A stretch of DNA of 36,081 nt from Clostridia bacterium (GCA_017414535.1 JAFQMA010000011.1:1-36081), one strand, 5' to 3'; counted from the first letter of the stretch, positions 23,900-31,346 are shown. Program-made: numbers and translations. Notes: a model not told the origin generated them from the sequence alone.

Positions 23900-23911
23900 G
23901 AACGAGCGTTC
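23900..23911. promoter_or_regulatory. LexA-box-like site
   Basis: GAACGAGCGTTC fits the Gram-positive LexA (DinR) consensus GAAC-N4-GTTC exactly. A second, imperfect site GAAC-GAAA-ATTC lies at 23931-23942, eleven bases before the -35 box at 23953. Sites this short occur by chance; regulation by LexA is only a possibility. Confidence 0.35.
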
Positions 23912-23952
23912 GTTCTGTTTCTCAAAATACGAACGAAAATTCGCAAAACGTA

Positions 23953-23981
23953 TTGACAATTACGAAATTTCGTGATATAAT
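23953..23981 (+). promoter_or_regulatory. Consensus sigma-A promoter of the 24023 operon
   Basis: Perfect TTGACA (23953-23958) and perfect TATAAT (23976-23981) with a 17-bp spacer. The spacer contains the 12-bp perfect palindrome ACGAAATTTCGT (23962-23973), a likely repressor-binding site. Confidence 0.85.
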
Positions 23982-24022
23982 CCCAGTCGAGCAATGAGAA
24001 GTTACGAAAAGAGGAAAAATGC

Positions 24023-24214
24023 ATGGAATGTACGTTAGGAGCGGCTGTGTGCCGCGAGGAGCAGCTGCGACGGGCCTACGAGGCCTTGCAGGACGCAGCG
24101 GGCGCCTTGGAGACGAGCTTTCCCGAGGCGTGGGAGGAGCTGAGCTGGCTGATGGATAATTTGGCGGGAGAATTAGCCGCGGCGGAGCGGTCGGGAGGCT
24201 ATTTTGACCTTTGA
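24023..24214 (+). CDS. Small protein of unknown function
   Basis: A 63-residue acidic, alpha-helical protein (AYEALQDAAGALETSFPEAWEELSWLMDN) with no signal or membrane helix. GAGGA lies seven bases before the ATG, and a consensus promoter is 42 bp upstream. Its stop overlaps the start of the next gene by eleven bases. No family recognised. The pair with a sigma-region-4-like protein recalls small genes before late regulators in phage remnants (inference). Confidence 0.6.
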   Translation: MECTLGAAVCREEQLRRAYEALQDAAGALETSFPEAWEELSWLMDNLAGELAAAERSGGYFDL

Positions 24215-24773
24215 GGAATACATGGGCACCTTTCATCTTTTGCAGGCGGCGTTGGAGCGGGCGGAGAAGGATCTGGAAATGGGGAGGAGCCTATCCGAGC
24301 GCGGGGTACTCTCGCGCCTCGGCGGGGGGCACGATCCCTTTCTTTCCTCCGCGCTTCCCAGCCCCGAGCGGCTGGAGGAGAGGGTGGAGCGCTGTCGCCG
24401 TCTGTGCCGTCGGTACGCGGCGCGGATCGCCCGTGCCATTGCGGGTATTCGGGATCAGTACCTGAAGGAATACGCCCTGTATCATTACTTATACGGTCTG
24501 ACCCACGAGGAGATCGCCGAGCGGAGCTATTTTTGTGTGCGCACGGTATACCGCCACGGTCGGCAGGCCAAAAAGGAGCTGGAAAGGGAGCTTTTGAAGC
24601 TGATGCCCCGTGTGAAAAAGACGGATCCCGCCCGCTTTACGGTGAAGGGAACCCTCCCTCGCAAAAAGAAGGAGTATTTGATCCGCCCCGGCTCCTTCGG
24701 TGCCGTGAAGCGTCGCGCGGCCTCCATCAAGAGCGCTTGCTTTTATCAGGTGTCGCCCGCCTCTGCGGGGTAG
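24204..24773 (+). CDS. Sigma-70 region 4-like (RinA/ArpU-type) regulator
   Basis: A 189-residue protein. An N-terminal coiled, charged region (about 1-70) is followed by a helix-turn-helix at about 92-130, YLYGLTHEEIAERSYFCVRTVYRHGRQ (core LTHEEIAERS and RTVYRH), typical of sigma region 4 and of phage late regulators such as RinA, ArpU or DUF1492 proteins; it lacks sigma regions 1-3. A basic tail of about 50 residues follows. TTG at 24204 is chosen because GGGAGG lies five bases before it; ATG at 24222 is an alternative. Possibly a phage-derived or domesticated regulator; no other phage genes are present. Confidence 0.65.
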   Translation: MTFEEYMGTFHLLQAALERAEKDLEMGRSLSERGVLSRLGGGHDPFLSSALPSPERLEERVERCRRLCRRYAARIARAIAGIRDQYLKEYALYHYLYGLTHEEIAERSYFCVRTVYRHGRQAKKELERELLKLMPRVKKTDPARFTVKGTLPRKKKEYLIRPGSFGAVKRRAASIKSACFYQVSPASAG

Positions 24774-24781
24774 GGCTTGCG

Positions 24782-24848
24782 GTTTTCGGAATTTTTTCTT
24801 GGGAAGGGCTTTTTGCCTAAAAAGCCATTCCCAAACCATCCCGAAAAC
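24782..24848. repeat. Long imperfect inverted repeat
   Basis: Three stacked pairings around one centre: GTTTTCGG/CCGAAAAC (24782-24789 with 24841-24848), TTGGGAA/TTCCCAA (24799-24805 with 24828-24834) and GGCTTTTT/AAAAAGCC (24807-24814 with 24819-24826). The inner 16 bp are interrupted by one mismatch only. It starts eight bases after the stop of the regulator gene and could be a terminator-like or processed RNA structure, or a small MITE; no clean T run follows. Confidence 0.6.
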
Positions 24849-24897
24849 GTTTGGGTTTATTTTGTGATTTCGTGGGGAGAAGGAAAAAATGAGCATA

Positions 24898-24926
24898 AAA
24901 AAAGGACTGCCGCAGGGCAGTCCTTT
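24898..24926 (-). terminator. Terminator of the zinc-ribbon gene
   Basis: An 11-bp stem (24901-24911 with 24916-24926) with a T run on the minus strand, 14 bases behind the stop codon. Confidence 0.85.
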
Positions 24927-24939
24927 TTACAACCGAGAA

Positions 24940-25218
24940 TCAGTTGTTTTCCTTCATTGCTGCGAAGCAATCGCTGCAGTAAACGGGGCGATCGCTGGTG
25001 GGCTGGAAGGGAACCTTTGCTTCCTTGCCGCAGTTTGCGCAGGTGGTGGTGAAGTACTCTCTTGCCTGTCTGGAAGCGTTCTTCTTTGCGTCTCTGCAGG
25101 GCTTGCATCTCTGGGGTTCGTTCTGGAATCCTTTCTCGGCGTAGAACTCCTGCTCACCTGCGGTGAAAACGAATTCGTTGCCGCAATCCTTGCATACCAG
25201 TGTCTTGTCTTCGTACAT
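24940..25218 (-). CDS. Small protein with two zinc-ribbon sites
   Basis: A 92-residue protein with four CxxC pairs: Cys9/12, Cys38/41, Cys60/63 and Cys81/84, enough for two zinc sites. The N-terminal half (LVCKDCGNEFVFTAGEQEFY, FxNEPxRCKPCR) fits the zf-trcl zinc-ribbon family; the second half repeats a similar ribbon (CANCGKEAKVPF ... YCSDCF). Function unknown; the fold suggests nucleic-acid or ribosome contact. AGAGG precedes the ATG. It follows a sigma-factor gene, with a tRNA-like structured element in the 118-bp gap, and probably shares its transcript. Confidence 0.85.
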   Translation of the reverse strand: MYEDKTLVCKDCGNEFVFTAGEQEFYAEKGFQNEPQRCKPCRDAKKNASRQAREYFTTTCANCGKEAKVPFQPTSDRPVYCSDCFAAMKENN

Positions 25219-25248
25219 TTGCTATACCTCTTAAAAAATAAATTTGAT

Positions 25249-25322
25249 TGCCCAGAACGGACTTGCACCGCTACCCTTTTAGATCGTTGCCGATCAAAAC
25301 GCTCTCTTTAAGCTACACGGGC
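25249..25322 (-). ncRNA. tRNA-sized structured element lacking an anticodon loop
   Basis: Seventy-four bases on the minus strand fold like a tRNA in outline: GCCC/GGGC ends, T-A at positions 8-9, a D-like arm (25301-25313), a T-like arm with a 5-bp stem (including wobble) and seven-base loop TGCAAGT (25256-25272). In place of a seven-base anticodon loop there is GATCG-GCAA-CGATC (25282-25295), a GNRA tetraloop hairpin flanked by TTTT/AAAA. The acceptor pairing is only four to five pairs and no CCA follows. It lies 13 bases behind the sigma-factor stop and 30 bases before the zinc-ribbon ATG. It may be a degenerate tRNA, a tRNA-like leader or processing signal. Confidence 0.45.
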
Positions 25323-25335
25323 ATAAATCACAATA

Positions 25336-25917
25336 TCAACGTGCCTTCAGGTCGGAAAGCTTCCTGCGGATACGGTACAGGGCATTGTGGATGCTCTTGG
25401 CTTCCTTTCCCAAGGCGGCGGCGATCTCCTCGCCGCTTTTTCCCCCAATGGACATGGCGAAGATGCGACGCTCCAGGGGAGAGAGCAGGGCATCGGAACG
25501 GCGAAGCAGGGTGGCCAGATCCTCTTTACCCAAAAGGATCCGCTCGGGACTCTGTACGTCGTCTGCGGGGATGCGATCCGATTCTTCCTCCGTTAAGAGG
25601 GAGGCCTCACCTTGCCGCGCGTAGCGGCGCAGGCCGTCCGTCACGGCGGAGCGGATGCAGATCTCGCCAAAGGTGGAGAAGGAGGAGAGGGAGGGGTCGA
25701 ACAGATGGACAGCCTTGAAAAGACCCAAAAGGGCCTCCTGCTTCAGATCCTCCTTTTCCTCATCGGGGATCTGCAGGGCACCCGTGATACGGGCGATGCG
25801 CGGAGAAAACAACCGCACCAGCTGAGAAAAGGCATTCTCATCCCCCTTGGCGGCACGCAGTGCCAGTGGGGTGGCGGCCTCCTCGGTCACCGAAGGGAAC
25901 TGAATTTGATCCGACAT
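25336..25917 (-). CDS. Sigma-70 family RNA polymerase sigma factor (SigH-like)
   Basis: A 193-residue sigma factor with region 2 (about 30-100: DEEKEDLKQEALLGLFKAVHLFDPSLSSFSTFGEICIRSAVTDGLRR) and region 4 (about 140-190: LSPLERRIFAMSIGGKSGEEIAAALGKEAKSIHNALYRIRRKL). Regions 1 and 3 are absent or short. Region 2 resembles SigH/SigF-type alternative factors, but secE, rpmG and nusG, which often follow sigH, are not here. The ATG is preceded by AGAGGAAG and by a consensus promoter. It is co-oriented with the zinc-ribbon gene. Target regulon unknown. Confidence 0.88.
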   Translation of the reverse strand: MSDQIQFPSVTEEAATPLALRAAKGDENAFSQLVRLFSPRIARITGALQIPDEEKEDLKQEALLGLFKAVHLFDPSLSSFSTFGEICIRSAVTDGLRRYARQGEASLLTEEESDRIPADDVQSPERILLGKEDLATLLRRSDALLSPLERRIFAMSIGGKSGEEIAAALGKEAKSIHNALYRIRRKLSDLKAR

Positions 25918-25949
25918 ACTTCCTCTTTCTATACCTTCACCTACTGCGC

Positions 25950-25978
25950 ATTATAGCACCTATAACAAATTATGTCAA
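25950..25978 (-). promoter_or_regulatory. Consensus promoter of the sigma-factor gene
   Basis: On the minus strand perfect TTGACA (plus 25973-25978) and perfect TATAAT (plus 25950-25955), 17 bp apart, 33 bp before the ATG: a strong housekeeping promoter. Confidence 0.85.
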
Positions 25979-26079
25979 GCATTTTAATAAAAATAAAATG
26001 TTTTGCAACTTTTTTTTGGCTAAATTCCCAATTTTTCGGGAGAATGCCGCTGTTTTTACATTTTTTCGATTTCTTTCTC

Positions 26080-26147
26080 TTGTGATGGGGAGGGGATCTG
26101 TGCTATGATAAAGGGGAAAAAGCCGTCCTCCTTTGATGGAGGGCGGC
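26080..26147 (+). promoter_or_regulatory. Promoter and leader hairpin of the Dabb gene
   Basis: TTGTGA (26080-26085) and TATGAT (26104-26109) are 18 bp apart. The leader contains a 10-bp stem (GCCGTCCTCC with GGAGGGCGGC, about 26127-26152, one G-T pair) without a T run, so it is a structured leader rather than a terminator. Confidence 0.5.
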
Positions 26148-26190
26148 GCGAGCGAAGTGTTCGCCGTACTATTATATAAAAAGGAAGGAA

Positions 26191-26502
26191 ATGAAAATGA
26201 TCCGACACGTGGTAATGTTTCGCTTTTTAGAGGAGGCACAGGGCAGAAGCCGCCGCGAGAACGTGCTGGCCACCCGCGCCATGCTGGATGCTCTGCCTGC
26301 CAAGATCCCCCAGATCCTCCGCAGTGAGACCTATATCGGCGACGAGGGGGCGGCCGAGGGCAACTGCCATCTTCTGCTCATCTCGGATTTTGCCGACGAA
26401 AAGGCGCTGGAGGAATATCTGGTGCATCCCGATCACAAGGCAGTGGGTGCCTTTATGCGACCTTTGCGGGAGAGCCGCGCCGCCTGCGATTTTACCGTAT
26501 GA
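26191..26502 (+). CDS. Dabb-family (stress-responsive alpha/beta barrel) protein
   Basis: A 103-residue protein with the Dabb ferredoxin-like fold marks: it opens with IRHVVMFRF, has a middle strand HLLLISDFADEKALEEYLVHPDHKAV and ends CDFTV. Such proteins form small dimeric barrels; reactions are known for only a few relatives and none can be assigned here. AAGGAAGG precedes the ATG at 26191. Its last eleven bases overlap the end of the convergent sortase gene, with no terminator between them. Confidence 0.87.
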   Translation: MKMIRHVVMFRFLEEAQGRSRRENVLATRAMLDALPAKIPQILRSETYIGDEGAAEGNCHLLLISDFADEKALEEYLVHPDHKAVGAFMRPLRESRAACDFTV

Positions 26503-27958
26503 CCTGAGTGAGCACCGCGTGGACGGCGAAGCGGTCATCGGTGGCACTTTCGTTGTCCATGCAGGTGGACAGGGTGATGATGCGGGAATTTTCCGTGAAG
26601 GTATATTCCGTTTCAAAAATGGAGAGGAACTGCATATCCTCGCAGAACTGGATGAAGTCGGAATCGTTCTGGAAATTGGTCTCGAAGTAGTTGTCGTAGG
26701 CGTCCGCCTGATGGACGGAGAAGGGCTTGTAGATAAAGATGCCCTCGCTGGTTGCCAGCTGAATGGTGGCGTCGTAAAAGAGGGTGGCGGACTGGAAATC
26801 GTGCAGGGAGGCAAACATACTGCCGTCGGACATGTTGTGCCCGTAGAACACGGTGTTGCGGTTTTCCGAAAGCTTGGAAGAATTGCGCTCATCCACGTAG
26901 ATGGTGCCGCCGGACAGGGGCTTTTTATAAAAGTCGCGGTGGAGATAGTAATTCTTGATGCCGGACCACACCACGGGATAGTTGACCACGGTGCCCTCGA
27001 TGGTGATCCAGCCCACCGTATCGGAATTGATATTTTTCAGCTGGGCGATCTTGGAGAGGATATTCTCCTGCTCGGCGGAAAAGCCGCCTGCACCGCCCTC
27101 ACCCTCGGCGGTCTTACCGTTGAGGATATCCTGCGGGGTCAGGCTGGGAATGGCGGCGGAGAGCTTTTTCATGTAATCGTCCGCAAAAAGGTCTTTCTTT
27201 TCCACAAGGCTCTGCAGCTCCGTATTGACCTGCCAGGCGCGGTAATAGTCGTAGAGCTTGCCGAAGACGAAATAGCCTGCGAAGAGAAAGCCGAAAATAC
27301 AACAAAACAGCACCGCATAGCGAGCCGCGTCCCAAGAGGACAGGGGCTTTTTTTTCTGCCCTGCGCCGTCGCGGTGTACGCCGTACATGCCGTCAAGGCT
27401 TTGTGCCACGTCACCCGTCTTAGCGGGGGCGGCTACCTTGGGCGCCGCGTCAGTGGCGGGCTTTTTTTCCTCCTTCAGAGGTGCCCTTTCCAAGGGGGCG
27501 CGAGAGAAGAGGGAGGAGACGTCCCTTGCGGCGCGGCGGGAGGGACGGGCGGCACCTGCGGGCTTTTCTGAGGCGGGTGCGGTCCCCTCTTTTTCCGCGG
27601 CGGGTGTATCCTCGGTCGCCTTGGGGGTCGTGGTCTCGGGTGCTGTCTCTGCGGCCTCGGCCTTTTTCGCATCGTTTGCGGTCTTTTTCGGAAGAAGGCG
27701 GGCCAGGGTCTCTGAGGCGGTGCGACGGGTGTCTCCCGCAGTGCGGGTGATGCCTGCCAAAAGCTTTTTCAGGGGCTCTGCCTTGCGCTCGGTCTTAGCC
27801 TCCGCGGGCTCCGTTTGGTTGGGCGCAGGGGAGGGAGCCTCCGTTTTTTGCAACGGGGGCTTTTTTTCTTCTTCTGCGGGGCGGGCGTGCTGCCGCTCCA
27901 TTTCTCCTAAAAAGAAATCACTTTGATGACGGGGGGAATGATTCTTTTTTCCGAACAT
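26492..27958 (-). CDS. Class B-type sortase with long cytoplasmic N-terminus
   Basis: A 488-residue membrane-bound transpeptidase. Residues 1-210 are a low-complexity Ala/Glu/Lys/Pro-rich cytoplasmic region, far longer than the usual few residues; one membrane helix spans about 213-233; the sortase domain fills about 290-488. Catalytic residues are His374 in FYGHNM, Cys466 in LSTCM and Arg476 in DDRFAVHA. Spacing and the long insert between His and Cys fit class B. Sortases attach proteins to peptidoglycan; no gene with an LPXTG or NPQTN-like sorting signal was seen in the window. The ATG is supported by AAAGGAG just upstream. It is the last gene of the lon operon, ten bases after the helicase gene. 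Confidence 0.9.
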   Translation of the reverse strand: MFGKKNHSPRHQSDFFLGEMERQHARPAEEEKKPPLQKTEAPSPAPNQTEPAEAKTERKAEPLKKLLAGITRTAGDTRRTASETLARLLPKKTANDAKKAEAAETAPETTTPKATEDTPAAEKEGTAPASEKPAGAARPSRRAARDVSSLFSRAPLERAPLKEEKKPATDAAPKVAAPAKTGDVAQSLDGMYGVHRDGAGQKKKPLSSWDAARYAVLFCCIFGFLFAGYFVFGKLYDYYRAWQVNTELQSLVEKKDLFADDYMKKLSAAIPSLTPQDILNGKTAEGEGGAGGFSAEQENILSKIAQLKNINSDTVGWITIEGTVVNYPVVWSGIKNYYLHRDFYKKPLSGGTIYVDERNSSKLSENRNTVFYGHNMSDGSMFASLHDFQSATLFYDATIQLATSEGIFIYKPFSVHQADAYDNYFETNFQNDSDFIQFCEDMQFLSIFETEYTFTENSRIITLSTCMDNESATDDRFAVHAVLTQVIR

Positions 27959-27968
27959 GAAGGCTCCT

Positions 27969-30245
27969 TTATTTCCAGAATTGTTCTAAGCTTCTCTTCA
28001 GGTCTGCATCTCGCTCGATAAGGAGAGCGTCCTCCCAGGCCTCGGGAAAGAGCTCCTTGACATCCTCGCCCAGATAGCGCAGATCGCACAGGATGAGAAC
28101 GCCCCGATCCTCCTCGGAGCGGATGACCCGTCCTGCGGCCTGAAGCACGCGGCTCCAGCCGGGGAGGGTGTAGGCAAAGCTTTTGCCGTCCATTTCGCGC
28201 TTGTAATAGGCCGCGCTCTCCGCCTCCGCCTCTGCCGAGGGGGGAGGAAAGCCCATGCCCACGATGATCTCTCCCACCAGAGCCTCGCCCTTCAGGTCAA
28301 CGCCCTCGGAGAAGATGCCGCCCATGACGCAAAAGCCGATGAGGGTCCCCTTTTTGTTCTCGCGGAAGCTATCCAAGAAGGCGCGGCGGGACTTGGCGCT
28401 CATACTGCCCTCCTGAATGAGGATGCGGTCGTGAAAATAGCGGCGCTTATATTCCTGCGAGACCAGACGCAGATATTCAAAGGAGGGGAGAAAGACCATG
28501 TAATTTCCCTCTTTTTGGGAAACGGTGCTGTGGATGAGACTGCAGATCTTGGGGGCGGTGTCAAAGCGGGCGGAGTAGGATACGTCCACGGGCACCAGAC
28601 CCACCATGAGATTATCCCGAGGGAAGGGACTTTTCAAAACGAGAAAGCGATCCTCGCTTCTGCCTGCCAAAAGGTCGAAATAATAGTTTTCGGGAAGAAG
28701 CGTGGCGGAAAAGAGCACCACGCTCTGCCAAGGAGCAAGAAGGGACTCCGTGCGGGCACGGGGATCCACCAGATACAGCTTCACGCCGCCCTCGCCGGGG
28801 TACAGGGTGGCGCAGTCGCCGTCGTAGGCCTTGGCAAGGGAAGCGAATTTTTTGAGCCTTCCGTAAAGCTCCCTGACGCAGGGCAGGGTCTTTTCGCTTA
28901 AGGGGCCGAAGCCCTCGTGGAGAAGAAAGGCGAATTTCGGCAGGAGCTTTTCCACGGCCTCCGCCACGTCGGAGGGCATTTGAGAAGTGAAATGCTCCTT
29001 GGCCTCCTCCCGCTCCTTGCGGATGCGGGCAAAGTGGGACAGAAGAGGTGCCAGATGCTCCCGCAGCATGGCGGGGGCAGGCTCCTCCGTGCGGAAGAAC
29101 AGATCAAAATCCTCGGGGGCGATGCTTTCCGTGAAGAGGGCGCGGATACGGCGGGGGAGGTTGTGTGCCTCGTCCACCAGAAGGATACTGCCGCTCTTTT
29201 TGCAGATCACGCCGTGGGCGGGGTCCAGCATATGGTTATAGTCTCCGATGATGACCTGACAGTAGTCCTGCATATGTAGAGCAAGCTCAAAGGGGCAGAT
29301 CTGCTCCTGTTCCGCTATCGCCCGCAGCTCCTTTTCCGTGATGCAGGGGAAGGCTGCCAAGGCGGCCAGTGCGCGGGGGAGCTTTTCGTAAAAGCCGTCG
29401 AAATAAGGACAGCCTGCCCGCTCGCATTCCTCCGACCTCCTCGGGCAGAGGCTCATTTTGGCGGAAAGGACCAGGGTGCGCAGACAGCGTTCCTCCTGCA
29501 GGGCCTCCACTGCGGCGGCGGCCTGCAGCTTCAGGGTGTTCTTGGGGGAGGCGTAGCACACCCGTTCGGCGCGCCCCGTCTCCAGCGCCCGCAGGGCGGG
29601 ATAGAGGGTGGCCAGGGTCTTTCCGATGCCCGTAGGGGCGCAGGCATACAGGCGGGTATGATTTTTAATGGCGTCCCACGCGGCGTGGATCAGCTCCTTT
29701 TGTCCCTCCCGCAGGTGCCCGTAGGGGAAGCGGATGCGAGGGGTCTCTTTGCGAAACAGCGGGAGCAGGGATGCCACGGTGGCGGCGTGGGTGGAAAGGA
29801 TGCGGGAGAGAGTCTCCTTTTCAAAGCAGAGTTGCTCCTCCTCGATCCTGCCCTCCGCAAAGGCGCAGAGACGGATGCTCACCCGCGCGGCGCTTTTTTT
29901 ATTGGCCAGTGCCAGCGCTAAGAATTGAGCCCGCAGAAGAAGCCTTGCCCGCAGGGTGGGGGTCAGGTCGATATGACGGGGAAGGGTGCAGGTCTGAACG
30001 AGGGTATAGACGCCGTTTTCGGCAAGGACGCCGTCGGCCGTGCCGCACAGCTCTGCCTCTTCTTCATCCAGCCGTAGGCGCAGAGACAGGGCAAGGCTCG
30101 GGAAAAAGACTTCGCCGTCCAGCCCCGCCTCCTTGAGGGCGTGGCTGTCGAAGGGGGAAAAGCCCTCTGCCTCCTCCGCTGTTTCGGGCGGTACGAGGTA
30201 GCTTGTCAGCGTATCCAGCGGGATGAGGGTGCATTTCTCGTTCAT
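27969..30245 (-). CDS. DinG/XPD-like ATP-dependent DNA helicase
   Basis: A 758-residue superfamily 2 helicase. Walker A APTGIGKT is at 203-210, the DEAH box (VDEAHNL) at 358-361, and four cysteines (267, 274, 279, 317) are placed as in the 4Fe-4S domain of XPD/DinG helicases, which unwind DNA 5' to 3'. C-terminal motifs include GGIFSEGVDLKGEALVG and QAAGRVIRSEEDRGV. Residues about 30-130 resemble the PD-(D/E)XK nuclease domain attached to such helicases, but only Asp71 (TADGV) is kept and the expected E-x-K reads VQT, so cleavage is unlikely. The ATG at 30245 overlaps the upstream stop by four bases and is preceded by GGAGAGG; longer upstream starts are not supported. Confidence 0.9.
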   Translation of the reverse strand: MNEKCTLIPLDTLTSYLVPPETAEEAEGFSPFDSHALKEAGLDGEVFFPSLALSLRLRLDEEEAELCGTADGVLAENGVYTLVQTCTLPRHIDLTPTLRARLLLRAQFLALALANKKSAARVSIRLCAFAEGRIEEEQLCFEKETLSRILSTHAATVASLLPLFRKETPRIRFPYGHLREGQKELIHAAWDAIKNHTRLYACAPTGIGKTLATLYPALRALETGRAERVCYASPKNTLKLQAAAAVEALQEERCLRTLVLSAKMSLCPRRSEECERAGCPYFDGFYEKLPRALAALAAFPCITEKELRAIAEQEQICPFELALHMQDYCQVIIGDYNHMLDPAHGVICKKSGSILLVDEAHNLPRRIRALFTESIAPEDFDLFFRTEEPAPAMLREHLAPLLSHFARIRKEREEAKEHFTSQMPSDVAEAVEKLLPKFAFLLHEGFGPLSEKTLPCVRELYGRLKKFASLAKAYDGDCATLYPGEGGVKLYLVDPRARTESLLAPWQSVVLFSATLLPENYYFDLLAGRSEDRFLVLKSPFPRDNLMVGLVPVDVSYSARFDTAPKICSLIHSTVSQKEGNYMVFLPSFEYLRLVSQEYKRRYFHDRILIQEGSMSAKSRRAFLDSFRENKKGTLIGFCVMGGIFSEGVDLKGEALVGEIIVGMGFPPPSAEAEAESAAYYKREMDGKSFAYTLPGWSRVLQAAGRVIRSEEDRGVLILCDLRYLGEDVKELFPEAWEDALLIERDADLKRSLEQFWK

Positions 30246-30694
30246 GTTACCTCTCCGAAATAAAGGTCGGCAAGGCTTAAGGCAAAGCCCGCCGCCAGAT
30301 TTTTGTAAAGGGTGAAGTTGCGATCGAAGGGCACGGGGCGTTCGAAGGGCAAAACGCTCTCGCCCCGCAGTCGGAGCTCCCTTGCCACACAAAGAAGGGC
30401 ACTGTCCTCTCCGATGCTGGAAAAGCTCACGCTCGCTTCTCCCTCCATGCCGCCCGTTAGGAGCAATCCCGCCGTGGGCGGGTGCAGAACGGGTACGGAA
30501 AAGGGAACGAGGGTCAGCTGTGCCGCGGCGGAAAGGCGCGGGGTAAAGCGGGCACCCTCCCACAGCACCAGATCGTAGTGCTCGCGGGGAAGCGGTGACT
30601 CCACTTGGATCCGCTCTCGGTGAGGATGGTTCTGCAGAAGAGCGAAAAGGCGGGTGCGGATCAGGGGAATTTCCTCAAAAACTGCAATCTTCAT
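30242..30694 (-). CDS. Protein of unknown function coupled to the helicase
   Basis: A 150-residue soluble protein without recognised domain. It starts MKIAVFEEIPLIRTRLF and alternates short strands and helices (EHYDLVLWEGARF, LTLVPFSVPVLHPP), suggesting a small alpha/beta fold reminiscent of response-regulator or Rossmann-like proteins; no phosphorylation site is evident. The start at 30694 is chosen for AAAGGGA before the ATG. It overlaps the helicase gene by four bases (30242-30245), so it may be a helicase partner. It lies 61 bp behind engB. Confidence 0.65.
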   Translation of the reverse strand: MKIAVFEEIPLIRTRLFALLQNHPHRERIQVESPLPREHYDLVLWEGARFTPRLSAAAQLTLVPFSVPVLHPPTAGLLLTGGMEGEASVSFSSIGEDSALLCVARELRLRGESVLPFERPVPFDRNFTLYKNLAAGFALSLADLYFGEVT

Positions 30695-30755
30695 GGGATC
30701 CCTTTCTTTTTTTATGATGGACTTAGTATGACCGAAAAGAAAGGGAAACATACGG

Positions 30756-31346
30756 TCAGGGCGCTTCAAAGACCTCCACCGTTTTTTCAATGAGGCTCCA
30801 GACACTGTCTGCGCCGAAGCCCGACAGGGAGGAAAAGGGGAATACGGGGGTGGGGAAAAATTCGTCCTCCAGCGCCTTGAGATTTTTGGCGCCGTTGGTT
30901 TTGTTGAGCTTATCCAGCTTGGTGGCGATGATGACGAAGGGGATGCCCATCTCCTGCATATAGGAGATCATGGTGCGATCGTCGCGGCTGGGCCCCGTTT
31001 TCAGGTCCATCAGCTGAAGCACCAGCGCCAGATGGTCGTTATTTTGAAAATAGGAATCGGTCAAATTCGACCAGACCCGCTTTTCCGATTCACTGCGCTT
31101 GGCGTAGCCGTAGCCGGGCAGGTCCACCAGATAGCATTTGCCGTCCACGTTGAAGAAATTCACCGTGACGGTCTTTCCGGGGGAGGAGGAGACGCGGGCC
31201 AGGCTCTTTCTGCCGAGAAGCTTGTTCAGGCAGGAGCTTTTCCCCACGTTGCTTCGCCCCGACAGGGCGATCTGGCATTTGCCGTCCCGCAGGAGCTGGT
31301 CCCGTCTGCCTGCGGAGATGGCGAGGGTCACGTTGTGCTTATTCAT
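30756..31346 (-). CDS. engB: Ribosome biogenesis GTPase EngB/YsxC
   Basis: A 196-residue TRAFAC GTPase required for maturation of the large ribosomal subunit. The nucleotide-binding boxes are plain: G1 GRSNVGKSS near residue 30, G2 around SSSPGKTVTVNFF, G3 DLPGYGYAK near 75, G4 TKLDK near 143 and G5 SSLSG near 170. Length and composition fit the family. The first eight bases overlap the end of lon, the order lonA-ysxC known from Bacillus subtilis, so the two are translated from one message. Confidence 0.95.
   Translation of the reverse strand: MNKHNVTLAISAGRRDQLLRDGKCQIALSGRSNVGKSSCLNKLLGRKSLARVSSSPGKTVTVNFFNVDGKCYLVDLPGYGYAKRSESEKRVWSNLTDSYFQNNDHLALVLQLMDLKTGPSRDDRTMISYMQEMGIPFVIIATKLDKLNKTNGAKNLKALEDEFFPTPVFPFSSLSGFGADSVWSLIEKTVEVFEAP

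Noticed and set aside
25249..25322. Functional tRNA gene
   Set aside because: No seven-base anticodon loop, weak acceptor pairing, short D loop and no CCA; kept only as a tRNA-like element.
25249..25322. Twister-sister ribozyme or SAM riboswitch
   Set aside because: Short matches (GGTGCAAGTCC; AAGAGAG and GGCAAC) exist, but the internal loop with the cleavage site, and the P2 part of a SAM aptamer, could not be found.
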